Assembly (NCBI GenBank): GCA_035610835.1 | Contig: CM069445.1 | Coordinates: 30,988,811 to 31,052,810 of the forward strand | Direction of reading: 5' to 3' | Origin: Ophiura sarsii | Lineage: Eukaryota; Echinodermata; Ophiuroidea; Amphilepidida; Ophiuridae | Length of the DNA stretch: 64,000 nt | Shown: positions 1 to 12,449 of the stretch, piece after piece | How positions within the stretch are numbered: the stretch's first letter is position 1 | How the letters are laid out: every line of letters begins with the position of its first letter | Made by a program: the position numbers and the translations under genes | The notes under the pieces: generated by a model | Told to the model about the DNA's origin: nothing | Database searches by the model: none | The model's input: only the letters and a program-made list of their open reading frames with translations

Positions 1-3000
1 GATATACACTGATCCAATACACATATCTAGGCGATGTGTATAACGCCTCTAAAAAAAAGGTCTACTGTGCCTTTAACAAAGGCCATTATTAATTTAATTA
101 TAATTATATGATTATTGCAAAGATAAACAGTCGTTATTGAGAATCAAGCAGAACTTTTGTTTGTAGATATCTCAATAAATTCTCATGGAATCGAAGGAGA
201 GAAAAATCTTAACAAGATGTGTCATCAATTGGGGAGGGGCACAATTTACCATTAAATATACATTGGTAGTATTTAGATGTACCATTAAATACAAATATTG
301 AATGCTATTTAAAATAAACCCAAAAAGTACTTATCAGTCAAAAAGTGTTCGGGAGAGCTTTTGTCTCCATTAGGGTTTTCTTTAAAAACATTTTTACCCA
401 TTTTGGAACCTTCTGTAGTTTTTTTTGTGTGTGGGTGTGTGTGTGTATAAATTTGTGGTAATGCATTTATAGAATATACTTAAAACAGTGGATAACAATT
501 GAAATCTCCCGATTTGAATTATATCAACCACCTTAACTTTTTTTTTAAATGAAAGGGGAATAAATAAAAAATTGTAACAATAATTTGAATGTCTTAACTT
601 CTCCAGGCCTCTGCAAATTGACAATGACAAATACATCTGAAATAGTAACTGCTTGGCGAGCGATACTTTCGGTCTCCTCGGTAGTAACCTTTTGGGTCAA
701 GTATATTGAGTAGAGAGTTGACAATCACAAAAAAACACTTATTTGCTACCTCATGCTGGAAATATAAATCACAATACATAAGTAAATGGCTATTTCAAAT
801 CACACATAAAATCAATTCATGCAAATCATATCCACCATATAAGGAATAAACTCTGATTTAGTATTCAATGCAATTAAAGGCTTAACTTCAACTATCTGTT
901 ACTTTACGATGTTTTACTGATTATGTGTGGCTTGGACGGACGGCGAGCTACGGTTTTCCGAATTACTACTGGCGCTTACACGGTCATAAAGGCATCATCA
1001 TATCTTACATTTTCATGGTAACTACAGCCCATTGAAATTATTCTACCTATCATTGGCATAGATATAACGTTCGGGTGTTCATTCATAAATAGTAAAAATC
1101 TCAATACAATCAATTTGACAATACTTACAATCATTGATAACACAAATAACTCATAATATTGGACACACACTACCCACATTAATTAAACAACAAAGTTTCA
1201 ATTTACTCGATTTCTTGAAAACAACTATACTTTACCAGGATGTAATTGCCGAAATATTATCTAAGACAATGTATTTCTTACAAAACAGGTGTTGTATCAA
1301 ATTTTCAAAAATCTTGGATTAACCTTAGGCATGATCTTTCAAGATGTTGGATTAAAATCAAATCAACTTTACCAATAACATTGTTACAACCGAATTATCA
1401 AACTGTCCTGAACGTGATTTAAATAGTGAAATATCAAATAACTCTTAATCAAACACCATTAGCAATCAATTGATATCCATGTGCTACTTCCTTTATTTAA
1501 GCAACTCGTAAAATGCTGTGAGATCGTATATCAATTAAACATACCAATATTTTATCATAAAATATTTCCATGGAAACTTCTGTGGGTTTTTTTCTGTTTT
1601 TGTTTTGTTTTTTGTGGTAGACATTTGTGGTAATGTCGCGATTTGGTGACAGATGACAGTCTTCTGTCACTAGGGCATGGATGTATTGTACTTGTACTAA
1701 CATACCATACTTAAACTTAACTTAAAATAAAAAATATACTCTATACATAATGTTATTCTAATGGCAGCAACCCCATAGGCCTATGTTTCAATCTTTTTTT
1801 AAATTTAAAACTATTAACAACACATCAATTTCATACACATAATCACCAACCAACCAGCTTAGAAGATTCACAGCCTTACCGTTTCAGAAGAAAGTTCGGT
1901 TTGTCATTGAGTGAAATCCACGTGTGCTGTTGTAGCATAGTTCGCAAGGGAAGTCCACTTGGTCATATGTGATGTCTTATGTGAAATCCATGGAGCTGTT
2001 GTAGCCGACATTTGTCTTCATTTATCATAGGGTGATGCTCTATGCAAAGTCCATGGTGCTGTCGTAGCCGTTGCCGTTGCCATTGCTGTCGCAGTCAGTG
2101 TCATTACCGTTGATGTTGTATTGCAAGCCATTTGCAATATTGTCGTTATCATCTGAGACTATATTAGTCTCAGGTTATCATGGTTATTGTTGGAGTCGTC
2201 GCTGTTGTATTGCAAGCCATTTGCAATATTACCATGATTACAGAAGAAGTTGCTTGCTGTTGTAGCCATTATAGTAGCCGTTGTTGTTATCCGCCGTTAG
2301 TAGCCCGGTTGTTGTTATAATTCATCTAGCCGTTGTGTTTCAGCCCCATATTGTGCCACCAGATATAAAAGGCTGTTATAGGCCCTTTACATTTGCATGG
2401 GTTTGAACTTAACACAACGGTTAATTATTATTGGCTACACGGAATCTTTCTTGACTATTAAACATCAGTATTTTATTAGGTAAATAAAACATAGGCTGGT
2501 AGAATAAATGATGACCGTCCATCGAGGAAGACGGCCGCAGAAGAGAATAAGAAGAAAAGTTTTACATCACAGGTTAACACACCCATATATACCAAACACA
2601 GATAACTATGGAGGCTTAAGGGGCTGTCAATCAAAAGTGATTTCCCCAGCTCTCAGAAGTATCAATTGCAATACAATAGAAAACATGCCTAAATCACAGA
2701 TAGTGGTTTCCACCATCTGTGCCTAAATAGCGGCAGTAATTAGCACACTAATTACTTAGCTAAATGAGTCCTTTGTTTGGTACATATTAGGATGACCACC
2801 CGTGATGTGTTTCACTTACATAATTTAAATCCCTTTCTTCAACAATTAAATGTATTATTTATATCTCAAAATGTTTGCATCTAATGCTTGTGCGCTACTC
2901 TTACACAAATGCACGTGAATTATGCCAAAACTATGTGTGTTTCAATGAGAGTAATTATTTATTGGTGTGCCCTTAACGTTTTGATAGGTATCTCCATATC

Positions 3001-3271
3001 GCCAAGCCAGTACAAATTGCTGTATTTTTTCAAAAAAAATGTACTGAGATATCCATCCCCTGGTGCGAGAAATCCTACTGTGGCCAAAGATGATTAAATC
3101 TATTGTAAAAACTCTTTAATTAGATTGTTATAGCACTAGGGTGTTTCATGTTTTGTTTGATATACATAATAAACATGATTAACACTACTTTTAAGCATTT
3201 ATTTTGCTCCTCTTTATGGAAATTATTGTAATGATTTATGTTATTAGAATGATAATTAATTTTTTTAATAA
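1..3271. other. Non-coding flank or 5' intron of the kelch gene
   Basis: No exon or recognisable gene was found. The stretch is AT-rich, with a short TG microsatellite (about 425-447). Between about 1910 and 2340 there are imperfect repeats built on 'GTGAAATCCATGG' and 'GCTGTTGTAGCC', and a 27-base segment occurs twice (starting near 2113 and 2206). A palindrome with arms CTGAGACTA/TAGTCTCAG lies at 2153-2173 and recurs near 13.5 kb. A 5' untranslated exon of the kelch gene probably lies here or further left, because the BTB exon begins at a splice acceptor, but it could not be placed. Confidence 0.5.
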
Positions 3272-3350
3272 CCCCCTCCTCTCTTTCTCTCTCCCCTTCT
3301 CTCTCTCCCCTTCTCTCTCTCTCTTTGCCCCTCATGTTTCTTATTTTCAG
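3272..3350 (+). promoter_or_regulatory. Extended CT-repeat polypyrimidine tract and 3' splice site
   Basis: A roughly 55-base run of CTCTCT and CCCCTT repeats is followed by TTCTTATTTTCAG ending at 3350, a strong acceptor just before the BTB exon. The exon opens with a short untranslated stretch, then an ATG at 3379 in a good context (A at -3, G at +4). The reading frame stays open back to the acceptor, so a coding upstream exon cannot be excluded. Confidence 0.75.
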
Positions 3351-3378
3351 GAATCTGGACACTTTTAAAGAGAAGACA

Positions 3379-3978
3379 ATGGCTGCTTCATATTCCCTCA
3401 AATTAGGCAATGCCCTGAATGAGTTGCGGAAACAAAATCAACTATGCGACATCATCATCAATGTGGGAGGAAGAGCTTTTCACGCTCACAAAGCTGTTCT
3501 TGCAGCCTGCAGTAGCTATTTCATGGCCATGTTTACATCTGGGTTTAGAGAAAGCACCCAGAGTGAGATCAGTATAGAAGGCAAGGCTGACATCTTTGAG
3601 ATACTGATAAAGTGTACATACACAGGGTCAATGGAAATCAGATCAAACACTGCGTATGATATTCTTGAAATGGCATGCTATATGCAGTTCACAGATCTCA
3701 GTAAACGCTGCAGTGACTTTATTATACGTCGTTATAATTATTCAACCCTTGACACGGGTACGATATCTATCGGAGATGTTTTCAAGATTGCTACACTTGC
3801 AAAGTGTCATGAAAACCATGATTATCTAAAGCAGCTGGCCAAAGAATCAGAGATGCGCTTGTGCAACCATTTTCAAGAATTGAAGAATGAGGATGTATTT
3901 CTGCAGTGTGCTAATGTGGATTTCTTAAATTCTTTCCTGGAGCATCAACATCTCTCAAGCAAAGAGGAAGAAAAAGAG
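3379..3978 (+). CDS. Kelch-like protein, BTB exon (first coding exon)
   Basis: This exon encodes 200 residues from the proposed start methionine. Residues about 12-120 form a BTB/POZ domain: L22-C23-D24 begins the core, followed by the conserved H37-K38-A39-V40-L41 and S46-Y47-F48 with M51-F52, the typical signature of Cullin-3-adaptor BTB domains. The remainder begins the helical BACK region. The donor is GAG|GTTTGT at 3979 and leaves phase 0. Beyond it the frame reads only seven more codons before a stop, which supports splicing there. The ATG at 3379 was chosen because it lies just after the acceptor at 3350, has a good context, and leaves a short N-terminal tail before the BTB fold, as is normal in the family. 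Confidence 0.9.
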
Positions 3979-4811
3979 GTTTGTCAGTTTAAAAATGAAT
4001 AATGGACAATTATATTGTTTTTCATATTTGGTAAAGGCGAGGTCATCCTTGTTTTTTTCGAAGAAAAAACACCAAATTGCAGGGGACCCTAAGCCACGCT
4101 CCTCAGATACTTGTGTGCGCAGTATACCACACTAACTATAGATGGGGTGACAGGTTACGTCACACCAGGCAAAACGTGGCTAGTTGCTATTGTTCTTTGC
4201 CCGGCAGTTTGCGTGCGCATCCTGTTTTGTTTAGGACCCATGCTTTTAAAACTCGCGCCAAAGCATTATAAAGGGCAATACGGCATAGCGGACAGTGTTG
4301 TTGTCATATGCTGTTCCCTCAAGCGTGTATCGACAGTCCAGTCCCTTCGCCCGTTGCATTTGTTGATAAACATTGGATGTAAACAACGGTCACCTCATCT
4401 ATAATAGGCTTTTTTGAAAATTACTAGCGTTATGTAATAAGTTGTCAAAGTCCAACATGGTTTCTTTCTTTTTTGCTCACCAAAGACTGCAACACAGCTC
4501 TTCATACGTTGTTGTTCACTGGTGTAATGCTCCTAGTGGCAGACTCTGTGTGTGTGCATTGTGCTATGCCTACTTATAAGGCACACTACAGAAGTACAAG
4601 TTCTGAATCCAATATTTGCTGCGGAGTGTAGATATACGGCACGAGGGAGGTCGGGCTTCTGAATTAAACGCCGTCGCATGTTAGTGTCACCAATTTCTCT
4701 GAGAACCAATCGAGACGGCTTATACTTTCTTTTAGCTATTTCCTTTTTTTTAATTAACTTGGATTTCAGATTAATGTGATTCATTCCTTCTTCATTCCTC
4801 AATCAATATAG

Positions 4812-5069
4812 GTTCTTGAGATGGTCGTCACCTGGCTCAAGCATGACTGGGCAAGCAGACATACTCATGCTCTTGAACTTCTGCAGAAGGTTCGTCTTGG
4901 TTTTGTACCAGGAGAAACACTCCACACGTTGCTGGATGCAGACATAATGGATATTCCAGAATGCAAACAACTGCTAGAAGAAGTGCTCAGATTGCAAGCA
5001 TCTAATCATAGCCTGGCCACACTTGCTAATGATTTCCCACACATATTTGCCACAAGGAGTACTATAAAG
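4812..5069 (+). CDS. Kelch-like protein, BACK exon
   Basis: This exon encodes 86 residues in phase 0. It follows the acceptor ATATAG at 4811 and ends at the donor AAG|GTGGGT at 5070. The start (V-L-E-M-V-V-T-W-L-K-H-D) matches the BACK pattern in which a bulky residue and W precede K-H-D. It continues with L-L-Q-K-V-R-L and E-C-K-Q-L-L-E-E-V-L-R, both typical of the C-terminal half of BACK. In KLHL proteins this domain orients the propeller relative to the BTB-Cullin-3 interface. The 833-base intron before it holds no gene and contains a GC-richer repeat fragment near 4080-4400. Confidence 0.9.
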
Positions 5070-5859
5070 GTGGGTTGAAAATTATTTCCTGTAAGGTAAT
5101 GCACAACAGGTGTATGACGGCGCACTATATGACCCCAGGGAGAGGTGCATCATGGGAACGTCATTTACCATCACATGGGTAGCCTTTGGTCCGTCACAAT
5201 ATTGACGAATGGGTATGTCAATGTCAGTCACTGTACCTGGGTACGTCATCATGCGTACAACAAAATACAAACATTATGTTTTACATTTAGGGCCTTCTCA
5301 ACATCAACAAGGCTTTATTTTTAGATATTCGAGGGGCAGGGTTTGACAATCAATCATCAAACAAAGGGGAAGGCCCCCGTGAATCATAAAGTAATATCAG
5401 TTTTAGTTTTCATTGGCCACGTGTATTTATATAAATCCCACCCAGTCAAATAGCAGCACAAACAGGAAACGAGTTGATAGCTGCGGAAACGTCACCGGTG
5501 GTTTCATACCCACCGGTGAGCGGGCGCTTGCAACAGTTTGCCCGGGAATAGTCTTCTGAAGTTAAACCCTTTTATGTACCGATAGAGGGCTCACTCGCTG
5601 TGACTGCTCCCAATCAGATTGCTTCCCATCCTCTTATCTGAACCGGCGAAAAAGGGTCTACTTGCATTGGATTTTACCTTTCCACCTCTGTATACTGTTA
5701 CACTGTGCTATACAAAATACTGGATGCATGCGTAATGAGCAAAAAAAAGTTTGTGTGTGGTTTTGCGGGGGACCATTTTAAAAGCAAGCAGCGCGGCGGG
5801 CTGCTGAGACAAAGTATTAACATTTTTTTGGCACTGGACAGTCTGTTTGTTATCAAGGC
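5070..5859. other. Start of the 25-kb kelch-gene intron, no gene seen
   Basis: Intronic sequence. The only structure noted is a small inverted repeat around 5494-5518 (two CACCGGTG units facing each other across a short loop). Nothing else is supportable. Confidence 0.4.
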
Positions 5860-6345
5860 TAAACATTTTAAACATCAACAATTTCAATCGGCTTACAGAT
5901 CCGGCCACAGCACGGAGACGGCAAAGAGTGATATTGCTCATGCGATTGACGATCATCGTGCCGTTTTCTTGGTGTTGTTGGATCTGTCACCTGGTTCAAA
6001 GGTAATGTTCTTAACTGGTTTCAATCGTACCATCATAAACGCATAGAGTAAAGGTGGGTAATGAATACTCTGACCCCCATATTCTTGATTATGGTTTGCC
6101 TCAAGGCTCTTGTGTGGGACCTAGAATGTTGACATTTTATACGTCTTACGAAATTAAACGTCTTCAGCGTCTTCAGAATCGTGCTGCCAAACTTGTTTTC
6201 AAAGCTTCTAAATATGATCATGCTTCTCCATACTTGCAAGAATTACACTGGCTTCCTGTGATGGAATGGATTGAATTCAAAATGTTGTTATTTGTTTTTA
6301 CCGCGATATTTGCATATATCGGGGTTATGCCATCCCCTCATCACT
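5860..6345 (+). mobile_element. Internally deleted LINE reverse-transcriptase fragment (CR1/L2-like)
   Basis: The translation in pieces gives F-Q-S-A-Y-R-S-G-H-S-T-E-T and V-L-L-D-L-S (about 5880-5990), then G-L-P-Q-G-S-C-V-G-P (about 6090-6120), then L-Q-R-L-Q-N-R-A-A-K-L-V-F and L-H-W-L-P-V (about 6160-6270). These are landmarks of the reverse transcriptase and C-terminal part of CR1/L2/Rex-type LINEs, in the right order. The catalytic YADD block and much of the palm are missing between the second and third pieces, and frames shift, so this is a dead fragment. The clade is inferred from motif style. Confidence 0.75.
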
Positions 6346-8093
6346 AGCATCGTATCTGGGGGCACAGTTTAGCATTCGTTTTTTAGCGTGTAAAGGCTTT
6401 GTCGTTAGGGTATGGTTATCACTCAAAAAATTGCGAATACTGTGGACCATATTTAATTAGATTTCTAGGAACAATTTTTCAAAAATCGATTTGGATACAG
6501 ACGCAATGTGAATTTTAGTCATGAAATACGTCATATTCTAGAGGAATGTGGGTGATTGCTTATGTTGATGGATATTGTACCCGCACTACGAGGCTATAGT
6601 GACGGGAGTGATTGCTAGTTGATAATTGTATGCGGCCTTGTTAAACATATGTGGCAAAAGCGTATATTTGGTAATTGCCTTGGTAAACAATATTACAATA
6701 GTCCATCAACAATGGTAAACTAAATTCATCATGGGTAACACCCAAAACTCATTCCAGAAGACCTTGTAAACTATGCATGAATAAACAAGGGGGGGGGGGG
6801 GGTGGTTGTAACAGGGACAAGGCCTTATGCAGGCGCCAATTCGGAGCTTGAACCTACCCTCCTCAAGCCTCGACGCTACATCGGCGTCGTGTGGGGTCAT
6901 AAATTTGTTCCTGAGGTGATGTCTGACGTATTTTTATTTTTATTTTGTGAAAGCTTTACCTACAATTTTGATGATCGAGTGAAGCTTGAACACACTAGTT
7001 TGTGTATGTGGGTGAAGTCACATCGAATAATCTGGTATGCCAAGTCGAAGTAGCATCAAATTTCTGTCTTTCAAGTTCAAAATCAAAACAGAAATCCACG
7101 ATTTCCGCGATAAGTATCAAAATTCGGAACGGAACCAAATACTATTACTAGTAAAAGGCCGATCTGCTATCCAAAATATCACATTTTTCATCATTCTGCA
7201 ACACCAATTTTCTTCAAACATTAGCATATGATACACAACTTATTTTGGCTATATCTTGCCTCACGTCCCGTACGGAATAAACCGTGTATATCTACAACGT
7301 ATTTTAATTGGTTTGAGCATGCGCACTTGAGTTACGGGACGTCTAGCACGACATTGCCCTTATTTTTCTATCATAATTTCTTTTTAGTTCTAAAAATTAT
7401 TTTAAAGTATAGGTAATATTATTCATCAAAGTGTTCAAAGTCTGAAGTCACTGCAAATGTTCATGAAAATGACACAATGTTTACTAAACCAAATAGTATC
7501 ACATGTTTGACCCTTGACCTCAGTCATGATGATATAAAATCCCTATTTTATGAACAGCAGCATGTGATTTGATTAGATTTAGAATTCCTCAAGGGCGCAC
7601 ACAACTAATTCAGTCTAGAAATCCACTTCCGGCAAAAAATTGAGTACAGCAATAGTTCCTATCAAGCACAAAAAGTGTGCGAAATCGATACATTAGCTGG
7701 TGCTGTCCTCTCGAATGTTGCATGTATGTGTTGTGTGGAATATGTACGTGAAGTTTGTAAAAGAAACGGGATGATTTGAGCTTTATTATAATTTTATCCG
7801 CCGATTTACCGCCACTGTGCATCCCAACCTGAGGACTGAAAATTAGGTGATTAAATTAATACCTCCAAATTCAGCGGCATTTACTGAAAAATGTGACGGA
7901 TAACTTTTCTTTATATTCTGATATGTTATAAATAAGCATTGATGGCATAAGATTGCAAATTTTCACAAACATTGACCGTGGAATTTTTGAAATAGAGAGG
8001 TTTTAATAGGCCGACATTTGTGTGTAAAGCCTATGGGGAGCTAATTAGTTGCGTGCTCCCTCAAGTTAGATGAAATAGTCCATCGTGATTCTT
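6346..8093. other. Intronic stretch without a recognised gene
   Basis: A run of 14 G lies near 6789-6802. Open frames here have no recognisable motif and no splice context. A short inverted pair (CACGTCCCGTACGG near 7263 and TTACGGGACGTC near 7334) may mark a small degraded element. I see nothing else. Confidence 0.35.
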
Positions 8094-8161
8094 ATAAATA
8101 AATAAATAAATAAATAGATGAATAAATAAATAAATAGATAAATAAATAAATAAATAAATAT
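8094..8161. repeat. AAAT-type microsatellite
   Basis: ATAA/AAAT tetranucleotide repeats, with GATG and GATA interruptions, abut the left end of the element starting at 8163. A matching AAAT tract lies just beyond the right end at about 10130-10175. Confidence 0.9.
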
Positions 8162-8162
8162 A

Positions 8163-10128
8163 CAGTCAATAGTTAGGTCACCCAAGCCCTATATGAAAGC
8201 TATGAAGATTGTTAAACGGGGTCAGTCGTCACAAACATGCACAAACACAATAGCCAAACGACCTTGCTTTTGTCAACACTCCCTACACAGAGGACTGCAG
8301 TGCAAATCTCTACGATTTTCGCTATGTAATCTCTATGGCGGATTTCATTCCGTTGTATGAAGCTATGATGTTTGCGTGGTCTTCGCTATCTCCAAGCAGA
8401 TAGAGCACATTTTTGTAGAGGAGGGTTCATTTCATGATTTGGTGAGGTTTAGAATGAGTTAGGATTCCTGTAATTTCGAAGACCACAGATTTTCAAAACG
8501 TGAATTTTCCAACATTGTACGACATAAATTTGGTCACAAAACGTGTTTAATACTATACATTTTACCGTTCTGCAGATGCTAATGACCCTCCTCTAAAATT
8601 CTACATGATTTTTAACACGTTTCTCAGTTTTTGAGATGGGCAATTCCAAGCAAATGTCAACCAAATAGCCAAAATTTCAAATGTGCATCCAAAGTTTAAT
8701 TCTATGCCTATAATGTAGGCAAGAGTCCAAATTTCAGGAATTTTTAGTTTGTTTAGCGATACTATGTTTTTTGATGTATAAACTAGCTAATTAGCATAAA
8801 TTTGCATATTTGCAGCTTACAAAATCAGTGAAAAGGCTTGTTTTTATTTATTCCATATCTTTTAGACACATAGGTATGATGTTTAAATAAATGTCAGGCA
8901 CAATAGTAGTACTGATGGGAAAAGTTTTGATATCAATTTAATTTTGATCAACGGCCGATTAGCCTCGTTAATCCAGGTAATTAGTATGCATTGCATAATC
9001 TCATGTCATTCCGCAACGCAAAAGTACAATTTTTTAGGATAGCAAGAAAAAAAATGTACCCTATTTTCAGTTAACTATTTTTTCTCTGCACACAATTGAC
9101 ATGCTTCACAATGATCAAAAAAAAATTGGAAAATTCTGTTAATTAATAGCCCTAACGAGCGTTGCGGAATGACGTGTTGCGGAATGACGGTGCGGAATGA
9201 CAAAGGTATTAATCCCTATATTTAGGCAATTTATTGAGCAAATTGTGATATTTTTGTGTACTTGGTATAAGATCATCCTTATTTATGATAATTCATTCAA
9301 ATATGGACTCTAAACTTCTAAAAAAGTTTCAAAATTGATGAAAACTCATAATTTGCTGAATTAGGCAACTTTGATGTGCAAGCTGTTGAATTCTGCAACT
9401 TTATCACAAAATCATGGCTACTTTACCTGTAAATGATGATTTCAATGTGAAAATAGTTGGGTTACTTGTATTCACGAATTTGTAACATATGAAATGCCAC
9501 TGATTACTCTTTCTTTTATTTTTTATGCATATTAAAGCATAAAAACATGTTTTTTCTTTTCTCTATGGAGTTTTGCACACAAATTCACACTGTCATTCCG
9601 CAACGTCATTCCGCAACACCTACTTTTATTTTTTGATGACCTAATAGACATCCTAGCTGATGATTAAGTTTTATGAAAATGCTTTTGTCAGTTAGCTAAC
9701 ACTTCAAACCTTCTAAAAAGTAACTTCAATAATGATACACTCTAAAAAGTTCACAGAGTTTTCACTTTGTGTAAACATGTAAAAAAAACACCAATCGTCT
9801 GCGTCATTCCGCAACGCAAATTTGCATATGCAAATTAGGATACTTGGAAGCGCAGTCTAATTTTTTCCCTAGGTTTATTTTTTTAGTATCAATCGCTATT
9901 ATCAAATAAAGTTGTAAAATGGGGAGTAACTACAAATCTCTGGGTTTTACACCCAAAAGAAAGTGGTTTTTTGTGTGTAAATGTCATTCCGCAACGCGTG
10001 GAATTGCCCAGATGCCCAAATAGACCATTTTCCGAAGCTATTTCTAGCATATATTGCAGTCACTGATACTCCATTGTTTTCTTGCGTATAACAAAATCTG
10101 ACACGCAGCGTGACCTCCCTGCTGGCTG
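8163..10128. mobile_element. Probable non-autonomous Tc1/mariner-like element with TA target duplication
   Basis: The left end reads TA|CAGTCAATAGTTAGGTCAC. The right end is its imperfect inverse, GTGACCTCCCTGCTGGCTG|TA. Both are flanked by TA, as expected for Tc1/mariner insertion. A second, perfect 12-bp inverted pair, TGGGCAATTCCA/TGGAATTGCCCA, lies inside at about 8638 and 10002. The interior carries scattered copies of GTCATTCCGCAACG in both orientations (near 9006, 9155-9200, 9592-9617, 9803 and 9982). No transposase reading frame is visible. The terminal repeat has several mismatches, so the boundaries are moderately certain. Confidence 0.5.
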
Positions 10129-10129
10129 T

Positions 10130-10175
10130 ATACTAATAAATAAATATACTAATAAATAAATAAATAAATAAATAA
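10130..10175. repeat. AAAT-type microsatellite (right partner)
   Basis: TAAATAAATAAA repeats immediately follow the right end of the 8163-10128 element. Confidence 0.9.
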
Positions 10176-10325
10176 AAATAAAACACTCTTAAAAAGAATT
10201 AAAAAGAATTAAAAAAACTTTAATTTTTTTTCTTCAAATTAAAACAAATGAAGAAAAAAACACTCTTAAAAAAACTTTTAAAAAAATACTTAATTAAAAG
10301 TCTTTTTTTACAAAATAGCTTAATT
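10165..10325 (+). repeat. A-rich direct repeat, left copy
   Basis: An A/T-rich segment built on AAAACACTCTTAAAAAAACT, ending in ACAAAATAGCTTAA. It closely resembles 12450-12615 in the same orientation. The two copies bracket the fold-back Tc1 element plus about 400 bases of other sequence. Confidence 0.65.
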
Positions 10326-11089
10326 GATTAGTTGGCCTAACACACATTTTGTTGTTTGTCAACATCATCCAGAAGTTCATTCAAATAGTGTGCATTGTGC
10401 CAAAGATTTAGCTAAAGAAATATGAACAACATAATTTAAGGAATTAAAAAGCTATTGTTGATAATCCCACATTTATTTTGATTTCAACATATCAATGGAT
10501 TTTATCAATTCGTGAATAGAATTCTGAGCTCCATAAACGAGTGAAACATAAACAAGTGAAAGCAAAATTTTAACAGTAAACACACTGTTTGAGCAAAAAA
10601 ATGATGCAGCGTTGACAAAACTATGTTTTTTTTCGTTTTAGAAACGAAGCAAAATGTTTTCTCAGGTGGTTTTTTTAGATTCTTTTTCTCTCAAATCATG
10701 TAAAATCAGCTATTTTTGGTCGAAAATCTGGCAAAAATATATATACAGTTAAGCCCACAATTATTCATACCCCTTGACAAATATGGTTTTTTTTGCGTTT
10801 TTCTCATATCTATACCAGCTGGAGTGGTGGAACTTTTGCTTTACACTAAAGACAATTAGTTTGCAAGTACAAATCAATATATTTGGGCTCAACATTTTTT
10901 GCATAACAATAGAATTGAACAAGAATTGTGTTTTTATGCCTGTCCAAAATTATTCATACCCCATACCAAGTCTCAGGATTGAGGCCACTTTTTGTGATAA
11001 TACACATGTTTTTGACATTCCAAACATTCTTTATATTTTGTGATAGGCTTTTATATTGTTATGCAATTATTCCATACAATGTGGATGCA

Positions 11090-11560
11090 TTACAAATGTG
11101 TCCTATTCAATGTACAGTGAGGGATATTATAGGACAACACTCTAGCTCTTTGACAGCATGGCGAAGGGGATCAAATAACTCAGTGAGGACCTTTTTTGTG
11201 CATTGTGAATGCTCACAACGAGGGGAAAGGCTACAAAGCTATTTCGAAGCAATTTCAAGTGCCAAATTCCACCAGAAAAAGCATAATTAGGAAGAACAAG
11301 ACAGTTAAAATCACTTCAAATCAGTTAAAAACCCTGAAGAACACGGTCGGAAGCCAACAGTGTCCCCTTGTTTGACAAGAAAAGTATGGTGAAAGGCCAA
11401 CAACAATCCACATATCACCGTCAATGCTCTCCTGAACAACCTTGGTGAGTCTTGGACCAAGATGTTATGGCAGACACTTCAGCAGACATAGTACACAAGA
11501 GTTCTCCATGGACTCCGACCAAGAAAGACTCTACTCCTGAAAAGGGACAATGAGAAACTC
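11090..11560 (+). pseudogene. Tc1-like transposase N-terminal fragment, left arm
   Basis: Frame-broken translation includes D-I-I-G-Q-H-S-S-S-L-T-A-W-R-R followed by a degraded helix-turn-helix region. It mirrors the better preserved right-arm copy on the other strand. Stops and frameshifts are present, and the catalytic region is absent. Confidence 0.7.
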
Positions 11561-11702
11561 ATCTAGCATTTGCAAGAGCACTTCTGGACAAAAATCCAAG
11601 TTTTTGGTCTTCAGTGTTGGGGTTGCTTAAGATGCAAGACAAGTTTCACTGTGTCTCTTTTAAGGAGTAGAGTCTTTCTTGGTCGGCCTCCATGGAGACC
11701 TC

Positions 11703-12110
11703 TCATGTGCCATATATGCTGGAGTGTCTGCCATGATATCTTGGTCCAATAATTGCCAGGTTGTTCAGGAGAGCATTGATGGTGATCTGTGGATTGTTGT
11801 TAGCCTTTCGCAATACTTTTCTTGCCAAACAAGGGGACACCGCTGGCTTCCGACTGCATCCTTCAATGTTTTTTAGTGAGTTGAACGTCTTGTTCTTCCT
11901 AATTATGCTTTGTGTTGTGGATTCTTGCACTTGGAATTGTTTCGAAATAGCTCTGTAGCCTTTTCCCTCTTTGTGAGCATTCACAATATGCATAAAAAAG
12001 TTATTTGATCTTCTTCGCCATGCTGTCAAAGAGCTAGAGTGTTGTCCTATAATATCCCTCACTGTACATTCAATAGGACACATTTGTAATGCAATAACAT
12101 TGTATGCACA
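11703..12110 (-). pseudogene. Tc1-like transposase N-terminal fragment, right arm
   Basis: One open frame of about 140 residues contains the paired-like DNA-binding region: Y-R-A-I-S-K-Q-F-Q-V-Q-E-S-T and I-I-R-K, then S-R-K-P-A-V-S-P-C-L-A-R-K-V and N-N-P-Q-I-T. This is the pattern seen at the N-terminus of Tc1 transposases. The frame ends where the palindrome centre is reached, before any catalytic aspartate. A full family member would be about 340 residues. Confidence 0.8.
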
Positions 12111-12449
12111 CATCATGGAATAATTATGTAACAATATAAAAGCCTATCACACAATATAAAGAATGTTTGGAATGTCAAAAACATGTGTATTATCACAAAA
12201 AATGGCTTCAATCCTGAGACTTGGTATGGGGTATGAATAATTTTGGACAGGCATAAAAACATGATTCTTGTTCAATTCTATTGTTATGCAAAAAATGTTG
12301 AGCCCAAATATATTGATTTGTACTTGCAAACTAATTGTCTTTAGTGTAAAGCAAAAGTTCCACCACTACAGCTGGTATAGATATGAGAAAAACGCAAAAA
12401 ACTCATATTTTCCAAGGGGTATGAATAATTGTGGGCTTAACTGTACATA

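Larger units (their letters stand above)
10746..12443. mobile_element. Fold-back (palindromic) Tc1-like transposon remnant
   Basis: The ends are CAGTTAAGCCCACAATTATT at the left and its exact inverse at the right, each flanked by TA (10744-10745 and 12444-12445). The inverted similarity runs almost the whole length: left arm about 10746-11560, right arm about 11655-12443, with a short unpaired centre. Both arms carry the same 5' part of a Tc1-like transposase in opposite directions, so the element is two head-to-head 5' halves rather than one complete copy. The arms have diverged by substitutions and small indels. Neither arm reaches the catalytic DDE core, so mobility would need an enzyme from elsewhere. 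Confidence 0.88.

Noticed and set aside
6706..7053. Frames of 60-85 codons on both strands around 6.7-7.0 kb
   Set aside because: No domain; one frame is sustained by a G run.
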